Position numbers and translations under genes: made by a program. This document shows, one piece after another, positions 18,037-25,744 of a stretch of DNA of 64,000 bases (its first letter is position 1; the number at the start of each line of letters is the position of its first letter). Source of the DNA: Megasphaera hominis (GTDB taxonomy: Bacteria; Bacillota; Negativicutes; Veillonellales; Megasphaeraceae); the NCBI RefSeq assembly GCF_014269395.1, contig NZ_JACOGK010000011.1, forward strand, positions 9,792-73,791. The letters run 5' to 3'. Below the pieces are notes generated by a model. That model had not been told where the DNA came from, did not search any database, and saw only the letters and a program-made list of their open reading frames with translations.

Positions 18037-18267
18037 TTATTTTCCTGTTTCGTAATCTAAGATGGCGACTTCTTCTGCCGGTGTGGTAATCGTATCGAGG
18101 AGCCGGTCAATACGGGCTGTAACGGCACCGTCGAAAAATTCTTCGCCGCAGTTTTCGCATTTCCGGCAGGGGACGTTCTGTACGATGACGTAGCGTTCCG
18201 GCAGTTGGATGAAATACGTAGAGGTTGTTTCTATAAGGTCAGGTGCATTGCACGAGGGGCAGTTCAT
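18037..18267 (-). CDS. YgiT-type zinc-finger protein (MqsA N-terminal-like), no partner
   Basis: The start at 18267 follows AAAGGAC; the open frame extends 15 residues further without a better site. The 76-residue protein has two Cys pairs (CPSC near the N-terminus and CRKCENC around residue 35-40) and a YgiT-like 'C..CGEEFFDG' segment. YgiT domains form the zinc-binding half of MqsA-type antitoxins, but there is no HTH domain and no MqsR/RelE-like toxin gene next to it. It stands alone between two terminators, so the function is unknown. Confidence 0.8.
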   Translation of the reverse strand: MNCPSCNAPDLIETTSTYFIQLPERYVIVQNVPCRKCENCGEEFFDGAVTARIDRLLDTITTPAEEVAILDYETGK

Positions 18268-18294
18268 GAGTGTCGTCCTTTCATATAAAGAGAG

Positions 18295-18336
18295 AAAAAG
18301 CAGCTTTCGCAAGCATTTCGGGAAAGCTGCTTTTTT
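18295..18336 (-). terminator. Intrinsic terminator of the hydrogenase-like gene
   Basis: AAAAAGCAGCTTTC pairs with GGAAAGCTGCTTTTTT; on the minus strand the stem is followed by a U tract. It begins two bases beyond the stop codon of the hydrogenase-like gene. Confidence 0.85.
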
Positions 18337-18337
18337 G

Positions 18338-19570
18338 TTAGTCTAATTGACGGTCGTAGAGATCGCTCTTTTCGAGGAAGTCTTCGACTGTTTCAAAGCC
18401 GAGCTTTTTCAGCATTTCAATGACGTAGGGGTTTTCCATAGGCGTCCGGTAGAGGGCATTTTTGGCATAGGCCTGCACGTTGGCTTTGCCTTCTTCTTTC
18501 TTGATGATGGCCCGGGGACCGCCAACACAGCCGCCCTTGCAGCCCATGCCTTCAAAGAAGTTGCCGTCCCGGTTGCCAGCCAGGATATCGTTGATCATGG
18601 CCTTGCAGTCCGGTACGCCGTCAGCCTTGCGCGTCTTAATGTCGATGGCACGGTCCGGATTGAGCTGGTGCACTGTTTCTGCTACGGCACCGGCAACACC
18701 ACCGGCGTAGGCATAGCTGATGCCGGCTTCCGAGGCGTGCGGCTGGTTATCTTCAGGCAGGCTGGCCAGATCGATATTGGTGACGGTAAAGAGGTCGCGC
18801 AGTTCCTGATACGTGAGGACGTAGTCGATGGCACCGGCCAGGTCCGGTTCTTTCATTTCTGCCTTCTTAGCCAGGCATGGGCCGATGAAGACGGTCTTTG
18901 CTTCCGGATGGAGGGCTTTGACTGTAAGGCCGCCGGCGATCATCGGCGATACAGAACCGGGAACGTTGGGCAGCAGCTGATGATAAAGCTTTTTGATCAT
19001 GGCAATCCACATGGGGCAGCAGCAGCTCGTAAGCTGGAAATCGGCTTCGCTGGTAACCTTTTTGTCGAATTCCAAGGCTTCCTTCAAGGTCAGAATGTCG
19101 GCAAAGACGGCTACTTCCAGCATGCCTGTAAAGCCCAGGCTCTTGAGGGCTGTGCGCAGTCTGCCTGAGGTGACGTCCGGCCCGAACTGGCCGGCTACGG
19201 CAGGAGCTACGAGTGCATAAATAGGCCCGTTATAGTCGTGCAGTTCCTGAACGACAGGGATAATATCCTTTTTCGTCGTCAAGGCGTCCATCTTGCAGGC
19301 ATCGATGCAGGCCTGGCAGCCGACACATTTGCTGTCGTCGATGGCAACGCCGTCTGCTTCATGATGGAAGGCGCCCCAATCGCAGGCGTCAGCACAATCA
19401 GCCTGGTCAGGAGGACAGAGACAAGGTTTTACACGCCAAACCAAGGGTTTGTCCTGCGGATGGGCCAGACAGTCCATGAGCTTTAAATCGCCATTTGTTA
19501 CAGCTTTCACGTCTTTTCCGTCGACGGCCCGCTGTAACATGCTTTTGTATAACTCTTCAAGTGTTAACAT
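18338..19570 (-). CDS. Short [FeFe]-hydrogenase-like protein with 2[4Fe-4S] ferredoxin domain
   Basis: The 410-residue protein has a ferredoxin-like N-terminal region (Cys-rich from ~50, with C-x2-C-x2-C-x3-C at ~82-92) and then the H-cluster domain. The three H-cluster signatures are recognisable: L1 'TSCCCPMW', L2 'GPCLAKKAE', L3 'EGMGCKGGCVGG'. L1 has one Cys more than the classical TSCCP. It lacks the extra N-terminal FeS and [2Fe-2S] domains of large hydrogenases. It could be a proton/H2 enzyme of a divergent group or a sensory homologue. Monocistronic: promoter at 19618-19646, AAGGAGGAG site, terminator behind it. No maturase genes are in the window. Confidence 0.88.
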   Translation of the reverse strand: MLTLEELYKSMLQRAVDGKDVKAVTNGDLKLMDCLAHPQDKPLVWRVKPCLCPPDQADCADACDWGAFHHEADGVAIDDSKCVGCQACIDACKMDALTTKKDIIPVVQELHDYNGPIYALVAPAVAGQFGPDVTSGRLRTALKSLGFTGMLEVAVFADILTLKEALEFDKKVTSEADFQLTSCCCPMWIAMIKKLYHQLLPNVPGSVSPMIAGGLTVKALHPEAKTVFIGPCLAKKAEMKEPDLAGAIDYVLTYQELRDLFTVTNIDLASLPEDNQPHASEAGISYAYAGGVAGAVAETVHQLNPDRAIDIKTRKADGVPDCKAMINDILAGNRDGNFFEGMGCKGGCVGGPRAIIKKEEGKANVQAYAKNALYRTPMENPYVIEMLKKLGFETVEDFLEKSDLYDRQLD

Positions 19571-19617
19571 AAGCTCCTCCTTACACGTACATAAACTTAA
19601 AATATATCTATGCTCTT

Positions 19618-19646
19618 ATCATAGCAATTTTCATATAAAATCACAA
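19618..19646 (-). promoter_or_regulatory. Promoter of the hydrogenase-like gene
   Basis: On the minus strand TTGTGA (19641-19646) and TATGAT (19618-19623) are separated by 17 bp, about 50 bp upstream of the start codon. Confidence 0.6.
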
Positions 19647-19693
19647 CTTGTTTTTAAGGAGAATGGGAAAAATGATACAAAGTTTTTATAATT

Positions 19694-20782
19694 TCACCAG
19701 GCTTCCCAGCCTGCTACGTCAGCGATGCCCAGACCCGGTGCATCCGGCAGGCAGAGCTCATTGCCGTCGTAGACAATGCCGCCTGACACGGGGTCAGCGG
19801 CCATGAGGTCGGCTGCGTCCAGGTCGTTCAGCGTGATGACAGGAGTGCCGGCAGAGAGGCTGGCAGCGGCAGTAATGCCGATTTTTGATTCAAGCATACA
19901 GCCCATCATGCACGTGACACCACAGGCACCGGCCAGGGCGGCAATCTGTGCGGCTGCCTGGAGGCCGCCGGCTTTCATGAGCTTGATGTTGAGCAGGTCA
20001 CACGCATGACGTGAGAGGAGCTGGAAGACGTCATAAGGGCTGAAGGCGGCTTCATCAGCCATGATATCCGTAGCCACGTGGTCTGTAACGAACTTCAGGC
20101 CGTCAAGGTCCCGGGCGGCGACGGGCTGTTCGATGAATTCAATGCCTAAATCCAGATCTTCCAGACGGCGGATCGTACGGACGGCTTCCTTAGCCTTCCA
20201 GCCCTGGTTGGCGTCCAAGCGGATGGCTACGTCCGGACCTACGGCGTGGCGCACGGCCTGGACGCGGCGGATGTCGAGGGCGGCGTCTGTACCGACCTTG
20301 ATTTTTAGGCTTGTATAGCCGCGCTGTACGGCCGCGAGGGCGTGGCGGACCATCGTTTCCGGATCGTTCAGGCTAATCGTCAGGTCTGAGGCAATACGAG
20401 TGCGCAGGCCGCCGAAGAAACGGTACAAGGGGAGCCCGTAGTGCTGGCAGAAGAGGTCGTGTACGGCTATATCAAGGGCTGCCTTGGCCGATGTATTATG
20501 GGCCATGGAGCGGCTGATGCGGGCCAGGATTTCTTCCCTGTCGTCTATATCAAGGCCTATGAGCTGCGGCGCCATGACTTCTTTAATGGCGGCGGCTACG
20601 GAGGCGTGACTATCACCGGTAATGACTACCGTTGCCGGTGCGCTGCCCCAGCCGATAGCACCGTCATCTGTGTGGACCTTGATGACCAGGTCTTCTGCCG
20701 TGTCGACACGGCGCAGGGCCGTAATAAAAGGTACCTTCAAGGGAATTGAGATTTTCCCTGCTTCAATCTTGGTAATTTTCAC
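19694..20782 (-). CDS. L-Ala-D/L-Glu epimerase-type enolase-superfamily enzyme
   Basis: A GTG start at 20782 is chosen because GATGAGGTG lies at the right distance upstream; the open frame continues to 20845. The 362-residue protein has the enolase-superfamily capping domain (~1-120) and the barrel with the expected residues: K-x-K in 'SLKIKVG', Asp in 'RLDANQGW', Glu in 'IEQPV', Asp in 'MADEA', and the second base Lys in 'NIKLMKAGG'. This set is typical of dipeptide epimerases that recycle murein peptides. It stands alone, divergent from the transporter leader, so the dipeptide specificity is by family only. Confidence 0.85.
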   Translation of the reverse strand: MKITKIEAGKISIPLKVPFITALRRVDTAEDLVIKVHTDDGAIGWGSAPATVVITGDSHASVAAAIKEVMAPQLIGLDIDDREEILARISRSMAHNTSAKAALDIAVHDLFCQHYGLPLYRFFGGLRTRIASDLTISLNDPETMVRHALAAVQRGYTSLKIKVGTDAALDIRRVQAVRHAVGPDVAIRLDANQGWKAKEAVRTIRRLEDLDLGIEFIEQPVAARDLDGLKFVTDHVATDIMADEAAFSPYDVFQLLSRHACDLLNIKLMKAGGLQAAAQIAALAGACGVTCMMGCMLESKIGITAAASLSAGTPVITLNDLDAADLMAADPVSGGIVYDGNELCLPDAPGLGIADVAGWEAW

Positions 20783-20880
20783 TATTGTACACCTCATCAC
20801 ATATGGGATACTTTGTATTGTACTGGCCTTGTAGCGTAAATTCAAGCACTGCAGGCTTGCAGAGGCGTGAATGTGAAAAT

Positions 20881-20910
20881 TTTACCTTGAATTTACAAAG
20901 GGCCTATACT
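20881..20910 (+). promoter_or_regulatory. Probable promoter of the phnDCE-like operon
   Basis: TTTACC (20881-20886) and TATACT (20905-20910) are 18 bp apart. Transcription would start near 20917, giving a leader of about 245 nt that contains the riboswitch-like structure. Confidence 0.5.
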
Positions 20911-20988
20911 ATACTGAAGATGGTCTGAACGCGGGTCTTGGGGGAGCTCCCTGGACCTGTTATATATCTATAATATTATATTAATGGC

Positions 20989-21131
20989 CAACATGCGAGG
21001 GAGCCCGTAGGCCGGGCTGAGAGGGTACCAGAGTGCCGACCGTCAGGTGAGATACCGGAGTGAACCGGATCCTTTTGACGCATGTTGCCTGCTGCTGAGA
21101 GAGGAACCGTATGTCCTCTCTCTTTTTTATT
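20989..21131 (+). promoter_or_regulatory. Riboswitch-like leader: closed aptamer-like domain plus intrinsic terminator, class not recognised
   Basis: A perfect 9-bp stem (20989-20997 with 21079-21087) closes a domain of about 80 nt. Inside are an AGCCCG/CGGGCT hairpin (21002-21018) followed at once by CTGAGA, and a second arm with GTCA/TGAC outside and GAT-A-CCGG/CCGG-ATC inside. Ten bases after the closing stem comes a terminator, GAGAGAGGA (21097-21105) with TCCTCTCTC (21114-21122) and six T. This is the layout of a transcription-terminating riboswitch before phnD. CTGAGA next to a hairpin recalls the TPP riboswitch, but the TPP core ACCTGATC...GCGTAGGGA is missing. Confidence 0.6.
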
Positions 21132-21162
21132 GCCCTTATTATATATTAAAGGAGTGTTGTAT

Positions 21163-22188
21163 ATGAAAAAATGGAAAATGGCAGTGGCCCTGCTGGCCTT
21201 GAGCAGTCTTTTGCTGGCCGGCTGTGGCAACGGTGAAAAAAGTGCCGGCAATACGAAGGAAATCCCCGAATTGAAGATTGCGATTTCTCCCTATCAGGAT
21301 GCCGAAACGATTCAGACGAAGACCGAACCCTTAGGTAAGATGCTGCAGGCAAAAATGAGGGAAAAAGGCTATACCATCGACAAGGTGAGTATCAACGTCG
21401 GGACGTCCTATAATGCCGTCGGCGAAGCCTTGAGCTCTGGCAGCGCCGACGTAGGCTTCATTTCCGGCGCGACGTACGTTCTTTATGAAAAGGACGTCGA
21501 TGTCCTGTTGACAGCACTGCGCGAAGGCATCAACAAGGATACGACAGACCTTGCTGTCTGGAACGATGGCCAGCCGGAAGTATTTACGAAGGATCTGGTC
21601 ACGTATTACCGCTCGGCTATTTTCGTCGGTCCCAGTGCCAAAGGGCAGGCTATTCTGGCCAAGGTAAAACGCGGCGAAAAACCGACGTGGGATGAGCTGA
21701 ATGATCTCACCTGGGCGGTCATGAGTCCGGCTTCAGCATCGGGATATTTATATCCGTCCTTGTGGCTGAAAGAAAATTACGGCAAGAAAATTTCCGATCT
21801 GGCCCATGTGGTCCAATCGGACTCGTACTCTACGTCGGCAGCACGTTTGGACTCAGGCCAGGTTGATGTCCTTACGGCGTATTCCCATTTCCGGGCCAAA
21901 ATGGCTGAAGATTGGCAGACGAAGCTGGGCGGTACGTCTGATATTTGGGCCCAGACCGGGATCATTGGTGTAACCGGGAAAATTTACAACGACACGGTCA
22001 GCGTCAGCAAAACCAGCGATGTCATGAAGGATGAAGGCTTCCGCAAGGCCTTGGGCGAATCGCTCATCGAAATCGGCAAGACCGAAGAAGGCCTCAAGGT
22101 CCTCAAGACCATTGGACACAAAGGCTATGCCTGGGCAGACCCAAAGGATTACGACGGGGAACGGCAGGTACAAAAGGAACTGAAATAA
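21163..22188 (+). CDS. PhnD-family substrate-binding lipoprotein of an ABC transporter
   Basis: ATG 21163 follows AAAGGAG; the open frame begins earlier, inside the leader structure. The 341-residue protein has a lipobox ('LLLAGC', Cys22) and a periplasmic-binding fold typical of the PhnD/PtxB family ('GSADVGFISGATYVL', 'SPASASGYLYPSLWL'). Family members bind phosphonates, phosphite or phosphate analogues. The three-gene set has no phosphonate-degrading genes nearby, so the ligand is open; the leader RNA probably senses it or a product. Four bases separate it from the ATG of the next frame. Confidence 0.88.
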   Translation: MKKWKMAVALLALSSLLLAGCGNGEKSAGNTKEIPELKIAISPYQDAETIQTKTEPLGKMLQAKMREKGYTIDKVSINVGTSYNAVGEALSSGSADVGFISGATYVLYEKDVDVLLTALREGINKDTTDLAVWNDGQPEVFTKDLVTYYRSAIFVGPSAKGQAILAKVKRGEKPTWDELNDLTWAVMSPASASGYLYPSLWLKENYGKKISDLAHVVQSDSYSTSAARLDSGQVDVLTAYSHFRAKMAEDWQTKLGGTSDIWAQTGIIGVTGKIYNDTVSVSKTSDVMKDEGFRKALGESLIEIGKTEEGLKVLKTIGHKGYAWADPKDYDGERQVQKELK

Positions 22189-22212
22189 GAAATGGGAGAG
22201 GAGAAAACTGCT

Positions 22213-22965
22213 GTGGAAGCACTGGAACTGCGCCATGTGTGTCAGGCCTATGGCAAAAAGCAGGTATTAGATGATATTTCCCTGACCGTACATGCAGGAG
22301 AGTTTGTTTCCATTATCGGCCCCAGCGGTGCCGGCAAGACGACACTTCTGCGCCTTTGTAACGGTATGCTGCAGCCCGCGTCGGGCCAGGTCTGGGCTGG
22401 CGGTACGCGCCTCGATGGCCTTAAGGGCCGGCAGAAACGGCAGGCGCAGCAACAAATCGGCATGATCTTTCAGGATTTTTGCCTCGTCGAAGAAATGTCG
22501 TGTTTGCAAAACGTCTTAAACGGTGCCTTGGCCCGTGTATCCTTTTGGCGCGCCTTAAGCGGCCGCTTTCCTCGGGCAGAACGGCAGCGTGCCGTAGAGG
22601 CCTTGGCTGATGTAGGTCTTAACGAACTGGCTGCTGCACCGGTGCGCACTCTCAGCGGTGGTCAAAAGCAGCGCGTAGCCATTGCCCGCACGCTGGTCCA
22701 GCAGGCGTCCCTCATCCTGGCAGATGAACCGGTGGCGTCTCTTGATCCCCGGACGGCACAGCAGGTATTGGCGCTCCTGCGCCGCCTGCAGCAGCGGCGG
22801 GGTCTGACCGTACTCATGAACAGCCATAACGTGGACCAGGCCCGGACCTGGTCTGACCGCATTGTGGGCCTCCAGGCTGGGCGCGTCTTTTTTGCAGGCC
22901 CGCCTGACGCCTGGGACGAAGCACGTCTGGCAGCCCTTTATGGGAGGGATCGTCATGAAGCATAG
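22213..22965 (+). CDS. PhnC-type ABC transporter ATPase
   Basis: A GTG at 22213 after GGGAGAGGAG is favoured; ATG 22192 in the same frame has no ribosome site. The ~250-residue protein has Walker A 'GPSGAGKTT', the ABC signature 'LSGGQKQR', Walker B 'LILADEP' and the H-loop ('MNSHNVDQA'). It matches PhnC-like ATPases in length and resembles them in 'VLDDISLTVHAGEF'. It overlaps the permease gene by 11 bp. It drives import by the PhnD/PhnE-like partners. Confidence 0.92.
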   Translation: MEALELRHVCQAYGKKQVLDDISLTVHAGEFVSIIGPSGAGKTTLLRLCNGMLQPASGQVWAGGTRLDGLKGRQKRQAQQQIGMIFQDFCLVEEMSCLQNVLNGALARVSFWRALSGRFPRAERQRAVEALADVGLNELAAAPVRTLSGGQKQRVAIARTLVQQASLILADEPVASLDPRTAQQVLALLRRLQQRRGLTVLMNSHNVDQARTWSDRIVGLQAGRVFFAGPPDAWDEARLAALYGRDRHEA

Positions 22966-24490
22966 GGCCTGTTACACCGCCACCTGGCTTATCCTTCTTG
23001 CCTTTACGTTCGTGGCGGCAGCCAGTACCGGCTTTTCTGTCTCCTTGCTCATCCGGCGGGGCTCGTATTTCTTCGATATTGCCGCTGCCATGGTGCCGCC
23101 GTCGTGGTCGTACGTGCCCGTCGTCGTGGCGCCATTATGGGCGACGATCCGCATGTCCTTAGCGGGCACGGCCTTAGGCGCCTTGCTGGGCCTGGTCTTG
23201 GCTGTCGCGGCCAACGCGTACGTCAATCCCTGGCCTTTTTTCCGCTTGCCCCTTAAGGGCCTGATTCATCTGGTGCGTACGATTCCGGCGTTGATCCTGG
23301 CCCTCTTATGTACTTTCCTTGTGGGCATTGGCACCCTGGCCGGGACGCTGGCCCTCTTTCTCTATACGACGGCTGTCATGGCCCGCATCGGCTATGAGGA
23401 TATGGAAAATGCGGACCTGACGGCAGCCCGCGCTTTGGCAGCTGCCGGTTGTGGCCGTCTGAAGGCCTGCGTGCGGACTGTTTTGCCGGCCGTGCTTTCA
23501 GGCTATTTGACGAACGTCCTCTATTTGCTGGAGGCCAACGTGCGCCATGCGGCGATCCTGGGCTTCGTCGGCGCCGGCGGCATTGGCCTGTTGCTCAATG
23601 AACGGCTGGCCTGGCGCGAATACGCTGACGTCGGCGCCATTCTCTTGCTCCTCTACGTCGTCGTCATTGTGACGGAAGGCCTGAGCGAATGGCTGCGCCG
23701 CGTCCTGGACGGAACCTGTCGCCTGGGCCGTGCCGGACGGTTTTGCACGGGTCTTTCCCTGGCCCTGTTGGTCCTCATCTCCCTGACGGCCCTGCGCCTG
23801 CCTGAAGCAGGTCAGACGAGCCAGGCTGCAGCCGGTGCCCTCGTGAGCGGTCTCTTGCAGCCCGATTGGTCTCTCCTCTTGGCGACGGACCATACAGGCG
23901 TAGCCTATTTATTGTATGAAACCTTTTGTATTGCCTTTTTGGGAACCTTAGGCGGTTTAGTCATTGCAGCCTTCTTTTCCTTTATCGCGAGCTTTCGCCT
24001 GGCGCCGTGGGTCCTTTCCGTGCCGTCGCGCCTGGTCCTGCTTCTCATCCGCACGGTGCCGGTCTTTGTGTACGGCCTCATGTGGATCCGCGTTACCGGG
24101 CCGGGGCCCTTTGCCGGCGTTCTTACGCTTACCCTTTGCAGTGTCGGTCTCCTGGCCAAGCGCTTCCTCATTGCCATCGATGACATTGACCGTCGTCCCT
24201 ATGGGGCCCTCCTGGCTCTGGGCAGCAGCCGGCCTGCTGCATTGGTGCGGGCCATTGTGCCACAGCTGGGGCCACGCTATGCGGCGGCAGTCTTGTACAG
24301 GCTGGATGTCAACTTACGTGATGCCGCTATTTTGGGGCTCGTCGGCGCCGGTGGTATTGGTACGCCCCTCATCCTGGCCATGATGCATTACGATTGGCAC
24401 GCGGCGTCGTCCCTCCTGTGGGGACTCATCGCCTTAGTGACGGTCGTTGAGATGGCTTCAGAATGGCTGCGTAAGGTGCGGCGTTTTTAA
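22955..24490 (+). CDS. Fused tandem PhnE-like permease (two permease domains in one chain)
   Basis: ATG 22955 follows GGGAGGG inside the ATPase gene. The 511-residue protein holds two copies of a PhnE-like permease. Each has ~6 hydrophobic segments and an EAA-type loop: the first around residues 140-220 ('ARALAAAGCGRLKA', 'LGFVGAGGIG'), the second around 420-490 ('ALGSSRPAALVRA', 'LGLVGAGGIG'). PhnE is usually ~270 residues and works as a dimer, or as PhnE1/PhnE2; here both halves are covalently joined. A terminator lies 13 bp behind it. Confidence 0.9.
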   Translation: MKHRACYTATWLILLAFTFVAAASTGFSVSLLIRRGSYFFDIAAAMVPPSWSYVPVVVAPLWATIRMSLAGTALGALLGLVLAVAANAYVNPWPFFRLPLKGLIHLVRTIPALILALLCTFLVGIGTLAGTLALFLYTTAVMARIGYEDMENADLTAARALAAAGCGRLKACVRTVLPAVLSGYLTNVLYLLEANVRHAAILGFVGAGGIGLLLNERLAWREYADVGAILLLLYVVVIVTEGLSEWLRRVLDGTCRLGRAGRFCTGLSLALLVLISLTALRLPEAGQTSQAAAGALVSGLLQPDWSLLLATDHTGVAYLLYETFCIAFLGTLGGLVIAAFFSFIASFRLAPWVLSVPSRLVLLLIRTVPVFVYGLMWIRVTGPGPFAGVLTLTLCSVGLLAKRFLIAIDDIDRRPYGALLALGSSRPAALVRAIVPQLGPRYAAAVLYRLDVNLRDAAILGLVGAGGIGTPLILAMMHYDWHAASSLLWGLIALVTVVEMASEWLRKVRRF

Positions 24491-24502
24491 GGCAGGTCAG
24501 AT

Positions 24503-24549
24503 AAGGTGATTACTCTTTGGCATAGATGCAGGAGTAATCGCCTTTTTTG
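24503..24549 (+). terminator. Intrinsic terminator of the phnDCE-like operon
   Basis: AAGGTGATTACTC (24503-24515) pairs with GAGTAATCGCCTT (24532-24544), followed by a run of T. Confidence 0.85.
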
Positions 24550-24675
24550 GTATACTTTTCCTGCCATGAGGGCGTAAAGACTTGCTATTTGACAGGTTAT
24601 GTGATATATATTTAAGTGTATATCTATGAGTGTATCCTATTAACTGTGTATTAGAAAAAGAAAAGGGGCTGTGGT

Positions 24676-25647
24676 ATGTACCATATAAGCATTCTTACAG
24701 GTCATCAAGACGAAGACGATTTTGGAGAGCGGTTGGGCGATATTGCCGATGTTGCGTATTGCCCAGTTAGCGATGATGAAGAACAACTGGTAGACGAATT
24801 GAAGGATGCAGACATTATTATCTGCAAACATGAAAAGATAACGGCTTCACTCCTCGAAAAACTGGATGAGCTGAAGCTGATTGTGATTCTGCGTTCGCGT
24901 TTTGATAATGTAGACGTACAGGCTGCGGCACAGCGGGGCGTTAAAGTCCTGCGCAATGCCGATTACTGCACGGACGATATTGCGGACCACACGTGTGCCA
25001 TGATTCTGGCCTTGATTCGTCAGATTCCGGAATACCAGGATGATATCCGCCGGCACAGCCGTTGGCAGTTTGGCAGCGTGAAATGGGAGTTGCACCGTGT
25101 CAGCAGCCATCTGATCGGCCTCGTTGGCTTTGGCCGTTCCGGACGCGCAGTAGCGGCCCGCATGCAGGCCTTTGGCTGTACCGTGCAGGCCTATGACCCG
25201 TTTGTAGAAGAAGAAGTCATGTTGGAACGGAATGTCAAACCCGTCGATTTCGATAAGCTCATGCGCACGAGTGATATTATTTCCCTCCACGTGCCGCTCA
25301 ATGAAACGACGCGCTATCTTTTCCGGGACGAACAGTTTGATGAAATGAAAGAAGGCTCTATGTTCGTCAATTGCAGCCGTGGCGGCCTCGTAGATGAAGC
25401 GGCCTTGTACCACGCTGTCGACGACGGCCATGTGCGCAGTGCGGCTCTTGACGTCCTGTCCATGGAACACCCGGGGCCCATGATGCTTAAGATGATGACC
25501 CGGCAGGAGTTCCTGTTGACGCCGAGCATTGCCTCACACTCTGTAGAAGCAGAAAAGCAGCTGCATGATGATGCGGAACGCTATATTCGTGCCTTTGTGG
25601 CAGGTGAGACGGAAAACCTCCCGTTTATCCCGGCCAGTGGCGTCTGA
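24676..25647 (+). CDS. D-isomer-specific 2-hydroxyacid dehydrogenase
   Basis: The 323-residue protein has the substrate domain in two parts (~1-105 and ~290-323) around a Rossmann domain with 'GLVGFGRSGRAVA'. Family catalytic residues are visible: Arg in 'NCSRGGLVDE', an acidic residue downstream and His in 'SIASHSVEAE'. The family oxidises or reduces 2-hydroxyacids/2-oxoacids with NAD(P) and includes SerA, glyoxylate reductase and CtBP-like enzymes. There is no ACT domain, so it is not a long SerA. It stands alone between two terminators; substrate not predictable. Confidence 0.88.
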   Translation: MYHISILTGHQDEDDFGERLGDIADVAYCPVSDDEEQLVDELKDADIIICKHEKITASLLEKLDELKLIVILRSRFDNVDVQAAAQRGVKVLRNADYCTDDIADHTCAMILALIRQIPEYQDDIRRHSRWQFGSVKWELHRVSSHLIGLVGFGRSGRAVAARMQAFGCTVQAYDPFVEEEVMLERNVKPVDFDKLMRTSDIISLHVPLNETTRYLFRDEQFDEMKEGSMFVNCSRGGLVDEAALYHAVDDGHVRSAALDVLSMEHPGPMMLKMMTRQEFLLTPSIASHSVEAEKQLHDDAERYIRAFVAGETENLPFIPASGV

Positions 25648-25690
25648 TAGCCGCAGCATTTGCACTGAAAGTGAAAATCCTGTAAAATAT

Positions 25691-25725
25691 ATAAACAGGC
25701 GTGTCGCCTGTTTATATTTTTATTT
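25691..25725 (+). terminator. Intrinsic terminator after the 2-hydroxyacid dehydrogenase
   Basis: ATAAACAGGC (25691-25700) pairs with GCCTGTTTAT (25706-25715), followed by a T-rich stretch. The next gene's AAAGGAGG begins at 25726. Confidence 0.8.
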
Positions 25726-25744
25726 AAAGGAGGTTTCTAGACTC

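Noticed and set aside
18347..19168. 273-residue plus-strand open frame opposite the hydrogenase-like gene
   Set aside because: The opposite strand has clear FeS and H-cluster motifs; this frame has none and no ribosome site.
20989..21087. Calling the phnD leader a TPP riboswitch
   Set aside because: CTGAGA after a hairpin fits, but the invariant ACCTGATC and GCGTAGGGA half of the TPP aptamer is absent.
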